From Ctena decussata (taxonomy: Eukaryota > Mollusca > Bivalvia > Lucinida > Lucinidae), in NCBI GenBank assembly GCA_963989385.1, contig OZ022508.1:33192166-33256165 (forward strand): a DNA stretch of 64,000 bases, written 5' to 3'. The position numbers and the translations under genes are program-made. Positions 1 to 12,400 of this stretch are shown here, one piece after another; the first letter of the stretch is position 1; each line of letters opens with the position of its first letter. Under the pieces are notes generated by a model. It had not been told where the DNA came from. It did no database searches and worked only from the letters and a program-made list of their open reading frames with translations.

Positions 1-3000
1 TCCTATTTTAGTGCCAGCAGAAACACTTGTCTGAGCTTTTGTAGCAGCAATATTAGCAAAAGGAGCATGCTGTGCTTGGGCTAACAGTTTTGCTTGTTGA
101 GGAATAGCTTGTGGCAAAACTGAGCTTATACCTGCCATACTTTTACCATCCTCTAATTTAACTTGATTCTGTAACTGTGCCATTGGTTTTGCAATAGCCA
201 AATTTTGCATCATGTCAGCTGTAGCTAATTTCACACCTGTTGCCTGATTTGATGGAGTGTTTAATTGTTGCTGTAAAAGAATTGGCTTTACGTCTGGAAC
301 ACTTGCATTTCCCATACTGATCTTGTTTTGAAGTTGTGAAGCTGCTAACTGTTTAACCAAAGCAGCTGCATTAACTTGTTTCAATATATCTCCATTAACA
401 TTAGAAGGATTTGCGTTTACCGCTGTTGGGTTACCCAAAACATGTACTTGTCCAGTCTGTAGATTTAGTGTGTTTGCGTTTTCACTACCACTAGCCTGAA
501 CCTTCGCGGCTCCAACATTACCTGGCAGTTGCATCAAATGGTTCTGTTGCAATGGTTCTGTTTTCACACCTTGACTGTTCTGACTTGCCAACTGCAAACT
601 CTGACTCTGATTCAGAAGCTGTGGCGATATCATTCCTGGTGTTAGAAGAACTGGATTAACCAACTGCTGGAGAGCAGCTGGGTTTAGAGAATTCTGAAGA
701 AGGTTTAGATTCTGAGGAAGAACACCTGGGCTCTGAACAGCCATTCCTGGCTGAAGGAGAGGAAAACCTAACTGATTTAATACCGGACTGGCTACCTGCA
801 TGCCTCCTGAGCCTGGCACCAGTAATCCTGAGGGAACATTCAACATAGGAGAAACAGAAGCAGATGTGCTTGTAGACACTGCAAGTCCTTGTAAATTTGG
901 TGGAAATATAAATTTTCCTGCTTGCTGTAGAGCTTGCAAAGAGGCAGACCCTGGAGTTGCCGACCCAGCAGATAATGAAGGAGATTTTACCTGCGAAACA
1001 GGCATACTAGCAGCAACATTCTTTCTAGGAAGGACTTCAGGTGCAGAAAGTGTTACCTGTGTTGTGTTTGGTTGACCAGCCAACTGAATAACATTTGCAG
1101 CAGCTTGGTTGGTCCCACTTAATGCTTTAATATACTGTAATGGTGCAGGTGTAAGATTGGGCATGCTAACAGATAGGGTGGATGAATTTATATTTAAAAC
1201 CTTCTGTTGTGCTGAGATGATAGGTTGAGTTGCTAGACTGGTATTATTTTTTACAGACTGGTCACAAGGTTCTTGCTTTACAAGTTTCTGTGAGCCAGTC
1301 TGACTTAATGTGGAACTTTGAGTTCCAGCTTGGCCTTGTGGTTTCTTTGCCTGTGGTATGACAATTCCTTGAGGAGTGATGAATCCTTGTACAAGTCCTT
1401 GAGAGGTTAGAATGGTCTGTGGAATCATCTTTGTCAATACATTCTTTCCATCAATATTTTGAACAAATGTTGACAAGGACTGACTTGACTGCCCCAGATG
1501 TGTCCCTTGTCCAGCTACTGAGACAACGGCTGCTTGTGCAGCAGGACTCTGAGCAGACTGAGGATGTGCTGTGACTCCTGTTACTGAGAGGGTAGCAGTG
1601 GACCCAAGCTGAGCACGGACAGCTTGGAGCAAATTTGATGACAGTCCACTTGACTGGCCAGCTAATGTCACAACTGGCAAAGATGAAGACTGGATCTGAC
1701 GAGCAGTAATCAAATTTGCTAAGCTTGTGCCAAGTCCAACTGTCTGCCCAGGAACTGAGACTAGAGGCAATGAAGCAGGTGACATATTTGAACTGGCCAT
1801 AGACATTGACAGTCCTGATGATTGTGTTACTACCTTTGGAGCAACTGGAATAGGAGATTTCATAGTTTGTATAGTCTTGGTAACATTACGTCTTGGTCCA
1901 ATAGATGGTAAAGATGTAGGAGAAGGCACTTTAATGTTGACTGTTGGTAAAGTAACGTTTACACTTGTTACTACGGCTTTAACTGCTGAGTCTAATGCGG
2001 CTTTACTGGGCAATTTTATCAACGATGGAATGGATTTGGCACCTGCAGCACTAGTTTGTAAAAGCAAAGTGTTCAATTTTGAGGCAGATATGGATGTAAA
2101 TACACACTGTTGTGCATTTTGCACATTTAATAGAGCATTCTGAGTAGAAACTGTATAGCCTGGGGCTAAAATTGGATTGGCTGAAGTTTTAGCAAGAATA
2201 ATATTTTGATTTGGAGAAATTTGTTGAAAAGGAACTTGAATTTGTTGCAAAGCAACTGGATTTGCTACTGTTATAGTTGGGGGATTTGGAGGTTTGGGAG
2301 ATATCTTCTGAAAATGAATACCATGTACTGATGTCAGATTATTAGAGGATTTTTCCACAGAAGAGTCTGGTGAAGGGAGCGAAATCTTGTCTTTCTCTTC
2401 TGCCGATGACTTTCTCTTAAATAACAGAGTTCTGACAGTTTCATTGGTTGGATATTTTGGAGGGGTATAACATACATTTTTTATGACTCCTGGAACAGTT
2501 TCAGTTGTCTCTGTAGGTTTCAGATACGATCCACTGGCCCCACTGACAAAAGTTCCTGTTTGTACTTGCAAGTTCTGAGTAACTGGTGTTGTCAGTGACA
2601 TGTTTGAATTAGAGATTGTTGACAGCACAGGTACAGCTGTGGTATTTATTGATGATATGGGTCCTGTGTTCACAGATGACACTGACAAAGTGCTAAGAGA
2701 TGAAACAGATAAGGTACTACTAGCAACAGTTACATTAGCAGTTAGTGATGTACAAGAACTGGCAATGACCGCTGATTCTTGTACATTACTAATTGCCTGT
2801 GTAGTACAGGTAGTCACAACCTTCATAGAATTATTTATGGTTTGAGATCCAACAGTTTGAGAAATAGTTACTCCAGGTGTAGAAACCAATATTGGACTTG
2901 TAGCACGTTGAGTCACAACAATGTTTGATCCTGTTTGTAGCAAAGTTGAACTAACTGAACTTTCTATAATAGCTTTACTCACAGAAATCACTGACCTTGT

Positions 3001-3446
3001 ATTTCCTTCACTTTCCATTGGAATGAATAAAATACTTTGCTGATTAGGACCAGTCTGTAATTTTGCACCACGAGTTGCTAGAAGCTGCTGAACAACATTT
3101 ATTGGTAATGTGCTAGCATTTGCTGCATAATATTTCATTTTTCCTTTTGAACTTGTTCCCAGGGAGACTGGTTGCAGTGGAGCTGACAGAGACTGTGGTG
3201 AGACAGAAACCTTTGGGGCTGTCATAGCAACTGAAAGAGGAGATGTAACTATCTGCTGAGGAATCACCGAAACTTTGTTTGTTTGATTGGTAGTTTGAGC
3301 TTTTTGTGGAGTAACAGGATATGAAAGCACAACTTTTTGTGGTGTAACAGAAGTGTTTGGTTTTAAGATAACTGGAGTTTTCACTGGTGTTCTCTGTTGA
3401 TTTGCTGCTGCTGTTGCCTGTCTTATTATGACACTTGGAGTAGCAC
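1..3446 (-). CDS. BRD10: BRD10 exon 15: Thr/Ser/Gln-rich tail, incomplete at window edge
   Basis: Acceptor tcattgcag at 3447. The frame stays open for 1,148 codons to position 1, so the stop codon lies outside the window. The sequence is low in charge and rich in Thr, Ser, Gln, Asn, Pro and Val, as in many transcriptional activation or scaffold tails. It contains one more ordered-looking block, NVVQQLLATRGAKLQTGPNQ followed by QSILFIP, and VKTE and VKLE sumoylation-like tetrapeptides near its end. Gln-rich stretches such as LLQQQLNTPSNQ occur in the last 300 codons. Several ORFs of 80-140 codons on the plus strand here are shadows. Confidence 0.9.
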
Positions 3447-6400
3447 CTGCAATGATACAAATAACTTTAGCCCAATTTATAGCAAGACATATACCATTTA
3501 CGTGATAATTTTGCGGTGTTTTCATGGTATTTTGCGGTCACTTAGAAACTGCGAATATTAAAATTGTGAAATAATTTCCTGTTTCTTACAAAGATCATCA
3601 GCAGACACAGTGTCCATATATTTTGTTTCTGTTTGCTGCGGTAAATTCTGGTATTTTTCATTTGAGCCAGTTTTTTCATTAACCTGCGGCCCTAAAAGCT
3701 GGCTCAAATGAAAACGAAGCAATTTCGCTTTTTGCGCAAGTTGCTAACCATGAAAATTAAAAATTGCGAAAAATTAATGTTTCTGTTTTTTACTCCTTAG
3801 CCGCAAAAACAATAAAACCACACAAGAGAAAAAGACAAAACTAGAATTGTTTTTCTACGAAAAAACAGATGTCTCCCCTCTTTCTGATGTCAAAAGGATC
3901 AGTCATTAAATACAATTTCAAACGGAAACTTTAAATACAATTTCTAATGCAAATACTGGTCATTTTTCATGCAAACAATGAGCTCATATCCAGTAAAGAT
4001 ATTTTGTGATAGACTAATAGACAGACCCCAAGGGAAAAACAATATGTTTCCCTACCCTGAAGCAGGGATTCATAATAAGTAAAAAGTATAAATGCAAGAG
4101 TTATAGTTGTTATGCTCTGCATGTCATGTAATGTTGACTGATATTCATATTTAGTTTTTGTCAAAAAATATAAATGCAAGAGTTACAGTGCTCTGCACGT
4201 CGTCTATTTATATGTTGACTGAAATTTGTATGAAGTTTCATGAATATAGCTTAAACGGTTTTCAAGTTATAGAGCTTAGACGATTGAGACACGATTTTGT
4301 GAATGACAAAGTTCCAAGGGAAATAACTCAAATAGTATAAATGCTGTGCTCTGCAGGTTGTCTAGTATTGACTGACATTTGTATGAAGTTTCGTGAATAT
4401 AGCTTGTCCGGTTTTCAAGTAATAAAGCGATTGAGACACGATTTTGTGACTGACAAAGGTCCAAGGGAAATAACTCAACAAGTATAAATGCAAGAGTTAT
4501 GGTTCTTGCACTATGCAATTCTTCTAATGTTGATTGATATTTGTTTGATGTTTCGTGAATATACCTTGAATGATTTTCAAGTTATAGAGCAGACACGCCT
4601 GAGACACAATTTTGTGACTGACAAAGTTCTAAGGGAAATAACTCAAATAGTATAAATGCTAAAGTTATGGTTCTTGCATTCTGCACGTCGTCTGATGTTG
4701 ATTGATATTTGTATGAACTTTCATGAATATAGCTTGAATGGTTTGAAAGTTATAGACGGACTCGACTGAGACGCAATTTTGTGATGGACAAAGTTCCAAG
4801 GGAAATAACTCAAAAAGGATAAACGCCAGAGTGCATTCTGCACGTCGTCTGATGTTGATTGATATTTGTATGAACTTTCATGAATATAGCTAGAATGGTT
4901 TGAAAGTTATAGACGGACTCGACTGAGACGCAATTTTGTGATGGACAAAGTTCCAAGGGAAATAACTCAAAAAGGATAAACGCCAGAGTGCATTCTGCAC
5001 GTCGTCTGATGTTGATTGATGTTTGTATGAACTTTCAAGAGTATAGCTTGAATGGTTTTAAAGTTATAGACGGACTCGACTGAGACGCAATTTTGTAATG
5101 GACAAAGTTCCAAGGGAAATAACTCAAAAAGTATAAATGCCAGAGTTACCATTTGTGCACTCTGCACATCGCCTCATGTTGATTGATATTTGTATGAAGT
5201 TTCGTGAATAAAGCTTGAGCAGTTTTCAAGTTATAGAGCGGACACAATTGAAACATAATTTTGTGATGGACTAAGTTCCAAGGGAAATAACTCAAAAAGT
5301 ATAAATGCCAGAGTTAGCATTCTTGCACTCTGCACGTCGTCTCATGTTGATTGATATTTATATGAAGTTTCGCGAATATAACTTGAGCGGTTTTCAAGTT
5401 ATAGAACGGACACGATTTGTGACAGACAGACAGACGGACGGACGCCCGGGGAAAAACAATATGTCTCCCGACCCTTAAGGGGGGAGACATAATTTGTCCC
5501 TACATACATCAGGGTTGCCACTCATCTTTCCTAAAAGATGATCCCACACTAAAGTATTTCTCTAGCTCTTTATTATGGTTGGGGCTACTCTTATAGAAAG
5601 AATCTGCTCCCTGGAGAAGCACATTCTTTAAGAGTAATCCTCATTTTCAAGTGATATCCTTAACACAGTTAAAGAGTATAATCCTTATAAGGGTAAGGAA
5701 AAATTGGAAACTGTCAGGGAATATAATGGGGAATTTCGAAGTGGAAGACTACTGGCATCAAGGTAGCTCATACATTCTAGGAGAAGTGACTTATACCTCC
5801 AGTTAAAATAAGGAGAAGTTTATTAACTCAAAGGAGATGTTTTTCGATACTATTTCATCAGTACAACACTGAAGCGCCGTTATACCGAGGACCGATATAC
5901 CGCGGAAACCGGTATAACCTGGTTGTCCTGTGTAGCCCATTTTTTTGTTGCGGATGTTTTGGTGGTTTTCGTCGGTGTTTACGACAATGGAATAGAAAAT
6001 ATCCATTAAAATTTAATTGGGTTGTTTACATAAATCTAATCAACAACTTGTCAAAAGTTATCACAGATAATCAAAGCGTAGATTGTCTTGCCAAGGTGTG
6101 AACAGTGGTCATGTTTTTAGAAGACTTCAGTAATTAGCGCATGTCGTGTGTCACCAATCTGGCCAGTGCGAAGGTCACCTCATATACACAATACACAGGC
6201 CGACGCTCGGGAAAAAGGCTGTGCAAAGTAGTCACTGATTACTTCCAAAGAAAGCATAAAAAAATAATTTTACAAGCGAAAAAAACAACAACAAAAAAGC
6301 TTAAACCTGATTTGATTATCTGTAGGCTTGTTATTGTTTTTTAGGTGACGTCAGTACTCGTGCAAATAAGTATTTTTTATTCATCTGAAGGTACCTTTTT

Positions 6401-9400
6401 GCAAGTGCATATACAAATTTCAAGGGCAAGGGAATTAACTCGAATAAAAATGTTGGTTACCACCTCAACAATTTATTGGCCCGTATGAACCGGTAGTAAG
6501 ACGAATCATGTTTACGGCATGGCTACTTTCACTTTCCATATGTGTTTTGCAGCGCATTTTTCACAATAAGTAAGAACATAGGGACTAAATGGCTACTTCA
6601 GCGATGATTTTCCTTGTGTCAGGTAAGCAGTAAACATGTCTATCTACCTGGTTATCAGTTCTCTATCCCATGAAAGAATTTAATACTGTCAACCCGTATA
6701 CCAAATATCAACTTTCTATCTTATACTGTTGTGGAGATATCTTTGACAAACAAGTTCAGAGAGAAAGAAAAAGGAATAAATCCAGGGAAAAACAAAGAGA
6801 AGGAGGCCCATTCTCAAACCCATGATACAACTTAAGGTTATCAACCTGTATACCAAATATGAACTTTCTATCTTATAATACTGCTGAGATAACTTTGACA
6901 AAAAAAAGTGTGGAGAGAGAGAAAAAATAACAAATACAGGGAAGAACAAAGAGAAGGCCCATTCTCAATCCCACAATACAACACGTCATTGTCAACTCAT
7001 ATAACAAATACAGACCTTCCACCTTGAACAGTTGCTGTGAAATCTTTTACAAAAAATTACAGTACTGAATGCATGGAGAGAAAGAAAAGTGAACAAATAC
7101 AGAAAGATCAAATAGGAGAAGGCCGGTTCTCTATCCCACGATACAACTTGTAGCTGCTAATCTGTATACCAAATATAAACTTACTATCTCATACTGTTGC
7201 AGAGATATCTTCGACGAAAAAGTGTGGAGAGAAAGAAAAGTGAACAAATACAGTAAGAACAAAGAGAATTCACGTTCTCAATCCCACGATACAACAAGTC
7301 ATTGTCAACTCATATAACAAATGTTAATCTTCCACCTTGAACAGTTGCTGAGAAATCTTTTACGAAAAATTACAGTACTGAATGCATGGAGAGAAAGAAA
7401 AGTGAACAAATACAGGGAAGAACAAATTAGAGAAGGCTAATTCTCTATCCCACGATACAACTTGTCATCGTTAACCTGTATACCAAATATTAACTTTCTA
7501 TCTAATACCGTTGTAGAGATATCTTTGACGAAAAAAATGGTGAGAGAGAAAAGTGAACAAATACAGGGAAGAACAAGCAGGAGAAGGCCCGTTCTCAATC
7601 CAACGATACAACTTGTTGTTGCCATCCTGTATACCAAATATGAAGTTTCTATCTTATATGGTTCTTGAGATATCTTTGACGAAAAAGTGTTACGGAATTA
7701 TGGAAGGATGGACGGATGGAACTTTGGACAGATGTAAACCAGTATACCCCCCACTTTTTCAAAGCAGGGGTATAAATATGCCTGTCACACTGTTGCAGTG
7801 GCAGCAAAGACTAAAAATTTGGGAACTAAAAATTATGGGGAGAAGATTTTGGGGAGCAATAAAAATTTTGTGGTAAAAATACATGTATTTGGGAAGCATA
7901 AATTTTTTTGGAAGCAAATTTTTACGAGTAGAAAATCTTTGGGAGGATAAATTCGGGGAACTGAAAATTTTGGAAATCAAATAAATATGGGAGGCATAAT
8001 GTGTGGCAGCATAAATTGTTTGCTGGAGTGCAAAAAATTTTGGGGCACAAAAATAATTGGAGAGCATACATTTTTTGGGACTAAAAATTTGGGGAGCAAA
8101 TTTTTGGGAGTAAAACATTTTTGGGAGGAAATACACCCTTTAAAAAAATCTCACCTTGAATGACTGATGTAGTCTGTGGAAGAATATGTCTCAGTCCGGA
8201 AGTAGTTGGTATTGTTGCCGAGACAATTTTAGATGAGGAGGATTCAGTAGTCTGTGGTTTAGCCAGTAAGTGTTGTATTGTTGGATGCTGAGTCTGTCTC
8301 ATTGAGGATACAGTGGTTGCCATGGCAATGGAAGCCTGTTGTGTATTTGTGGCTGAAGACTGGTTAACAAACATAAGATTTTGACTATTAGGATTTGCCT
8401 TGGCTCCCGTAGGTACAATACTTGTCACAAGGACCTTGCCTCCTTGAGATGTCTGCAATAATATAGGACTGTTTGTCCCTTGAATACCAGAAGGGCTAAC
8501 AGCTTTTAACTGTCTTATCAACTCCGAGTACCCAATCATAATTTTCCCAGTCTGCCCACCTGCCTCCCCTTGCTTCTGCACAAAAGTTTGGGGCTGTGAT
8601 GAATTCTCAGATTTGACGACAACTTTTGATTTTTTGACAGGATTCTGATCTTCTGCATTGTTTGGAATTATCCTTCTCTTCCTTAACCGTCCCCTCTGAC
8701 TGATGTCTATCTCTTCAGAAGAGTCCTCAAACTTGACTGGAGTGCTACACTCAGAGTTACGCCCCTTGAGTAACTTCACTGGGCTGGATGTAATTTTAGA
8801 GCGCTTCTCTGCCTCAGTCTCATTATCTGAACCTTCGGAACCAGACTCTGTTTCTTCATCTGTATCCCAGTTACCTGGCTCCTGAAATTTCATTAGAAAG
8901 TAATGTTTGATATACCTTAAAGTTTAATACACTTTCAGGGGAAGCAATTTCTTTCTTTAAAGAACTGATCCCATTCTGAAAAGGTTCAGTTGCCCAGGAA
9001 ATCAAGCAAAAAGTCTAAAAAATTGTTTCCCTTTCTAAAAATTGCAAAGAAAACATGGACATGTACCCATATACCAAAATTACTTATAATACTAAATTAT
9101 CAATTATCCTAAGTCTGAACAAGTTGTTTTACTATCCCCTTATGCGTCTCAAGTCAAAACAGCAAACGATGCAGACCCAGATGATAGTGCAGGGCTTGAA
9201 AAATCCACTTGCCCGCTCGCCATGGCGAGTGCCTCAAGCTACAGGACCACTAGAATATATCAGTACTGCCAAGGTAACTTATTAATTTCACATCCTGTGA
9301 CGCAGGACAAGTGACAATTTAAGAATTTTCCAGCCCTGTAGTGCTTAAGAAGCAGCAGTCAAATCTCTGTCTACAGAAATTATTCATGCACATGTGTACC

Positions 9401-12400
9401 CATCTTTACAATTAATAGAATAATTAATCAAGTAGAGCTAGAGCATACGATTATTTCATTCAACTATGCAAAGCTTCAGACAAACCAGTCCTCATTTGTC
9501 AACATCAGTTCTGACAGTGAAAGGTGTTTGATTCTTCTTTTTTTTTTCTTTGTGACTGAACTCAGCTTCTCTTTCCTATTTTTCCTCTCATTTTAAGTGT
9601 CATACTATTTGAATTAAATTATTCATTGGCTCACAACATAATGTTTTTATGTAGATTTAACAGAAATTATCCCTAATTATTTCCAAAATCATGTGATCCG
9701 TCTAAATCTAGAACTCTCATACCTCTTCCTCTTTTTCCACAAAATCTTCCACTTCTTTCCTCAGTTTAATCCTTGCCCTCTTGGTGGCCTGTGTTAGCTT
9801 TGCTTCCCATGGCTCTAGCTCTTTTAACAGGTATGACAGTCTGTTGTACAACAACACAACACATCTCTTTCTTGGAGGTGGTTTGGTTATCTGTAAGAGA
9901 AGCGGCAATAACTCTTTTTAACAAAACTGACATCCTGGCTGAGGGGATTCTAATGAGGAACACAACATATGTTTTAATGGATAATGAATAGCATTTATTT
10001 AAGAATGATCAACAAACTCTATATTTATCTGGAAGTGACAGTCTGGCAGAGGCGATTCTAATGTGGAGCACAACATATGTTGTAAAATTACAGAAATGTC
10101 ATAATGAAACTGCAATATTTCAGCATACCAGTGTACAATATGTTGCACTATTAGTCTATATATTGCAGCAATTTGTATGTTACCCGTCTTAATTTATTCA
10201 ATATCTTCATGACTCAGCAGTTGTTTTGGGTAGTGAGAACACTCTAAAACCTGTAACAATAGGTGATGATGGGTATGTATGACAGTGTACAAGTGAGTTT
10301 CCAGATTGTTTCAAGAAGACATTGGATGGTGAAAAATTCAAAGAGTTCAATATTCCTGTCGGCATTTGAAGTATGCATGAAATGACAGCATGTGTTCGAA
10401 CTCAGACGACACTTGGCAATATCTCTTCCAGCACCACCTACATGTGGTAAGTAATGATTTTCCACATGTCGTAGCCCAAGTTGTAATGTGAAGGGACTTC
10501 CTAGACAGAAACCTAACGTACTAATACGGCTATAAGACAAGGCTTTTTCCATCTGACAGGGCTTTTCCCATTTAAAATGATCTCTAATATCTATATCTGT
10601 CTTGGGTAATTCTGCTTTAAAAAAGGGTTTTCCCTTCCAAAACAACCCCTAAAATCTAGATACGTCTTCTAAGATGGATTGGAGGAAGAAAGCTCATCTT
10701 ATAACTAAACAAATACAAATACAAAAGTTCATCAATTGTCTTATACAAAATTCATCCCCCGCCCCCCGCCCCCTCCTCCTCCCCACACACACTACCACAC
10801 ACATCAATTATGCTCTTGTTTCTTGGCGTGCTACAGGGTGAAACTTTTATTGTGCCACTGTTTAAATCTTATTGAACAGTTCATTTCTCTATTAAAACAT
10901 TACTGTACATACCTGCTCTTTCTTGCCACGTTTAATAACAACTGGTTCTTGTTCGGCGAACTGTTCTGTGAGCTTCCGCAGACCTTCTACACTGTCAACA
11001 ATCAGTTTAAAGGATTCCATATCTGGCTTCTGTAAACAGAAGGGTTACTTTCATTAAACAAATATGGTAAAGGACCTGGTATGATAAGGGCCGTTTTTGG
11101 CCCCCATTCAAATTCGCTTAAAATTGCATGGTTTCTATTGCTTATCATTTGCACTGATAGGAACAAACAGAAATAATATGTTTCGTCTTTGTAAATTCTC
11201 ATAATAATATGATTTCTGACATGCCTACGTTTTTTCAATAATAATAAGGAAAATTGCAGGAAAAACTGAGGTTAATAGCTTTTCCTTTAAAGAAATATGA
11301 CAGTTACAATAGCTTTTAAAAGCTTTTGATGACAGGCTTTTGATGAAACGCTTAAACGTTGCATAGCACTGCTAACAATATGTACACGCCACAAGGTCTG
11401 CACAGGTACCCCACCCACTGCAGTTTGCACGTCCAGAGATGCTAACCAAAAAATTCCAACAGATCAAAATAAAATGTGTACTACATTATTCCTTGTGTTC
11501 TAACTAAGAAAATGAATACCCACAATATATGTTTATTTTGTCTATGAGCGGAGATATGGGCGTTTTTATGCGGAGAAAACTGGAAAAATGTTCCAAACGC
11601 TGCCGGTTTTGTAACAAAAAGTTAAAAATAAACATAGAGCCCGGCCTCCAGCACATTTACTTTTTTCATGGCATGTTAATATATCCAAACTTCGTCTGTA
11701 TGCAAAATATAAAATTTGCTGGAGGCCGGGCTCATATATTTTGAAAGCCACAAAGGCTACAAAAAACGTCGTTTTCGCCAAAATGCGCTGGGGGTACGGG
11801 TATGTTCAAGATAAAACACACATATATTTTATGCAAGAACTTGTTGATTTTGTGTTTCCTGTTACATTCTAGGTTGGAACTTTCCAACATATACTAATTT
11901 ATTACCGAAATAGCACTTTTGAAAAACGAATTTTCTGGGGGCCAAATATGGGCCTTATAGTGGACATTAAAACTTTGACCATACGCTGAGTTTATATATT
12001 CGAGGCTGACAAACTACTTGGGGGTCATCTCAAATTTAAAAGAATCCTAGTCACAATTGATGCATACTATAGCGGAAAGACAGATCAGCCTGCGCCTTCA
12101 GGCAAGCCTGTAATGAATGCCACGCCGGTGTATAGGGATGTCCAAGGTGGTCCTTAAATCACAACGCGAGAAGAAATGGACGGATGGCTATGAAATTTGC
12201 CGATACTAATTGCCATCATGTGTTGCATTTTTACGTCCTTTATAGTACAGTATTTTCGTATCAGGACGATGGGACATTGATAGTGAAAGTCTGGGTGCAA
12301 TGTAGCCCCATTTACAGTCGGAAAGATTTCGCTTCTCGCGCATCTCTAACCCGGGTCCGTTAGATCGGCAGGCAAGCGCTGAACCTACTGATGTGGATCA

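Noticed and set aside
800..2845. Plus-strand ORFs of 81-138 codons in the first 3 kb
   Set aside because: Antisense shadows of the Thr/Ser/Gln-rich exon 15 of BRD10. They have no start context or homology.
4081..5420. CRISPR array
   Set aside because: Units are about 160 bases of continuous satellite with no unique spacers, in a eukaryotic intron.
7759..8136. 125-codon minus-strand ORF rich in Phe, Pro and Lys
   Set aside because: It is the translation of the minisatellite and of an intron, with no plausible product.
10244..10645. 133-codon minus-strand ORF in BRD10 intron 12
   Set aside because: It overlaps repeat fragments, has no recognisable motif and does not fit the exon phases.
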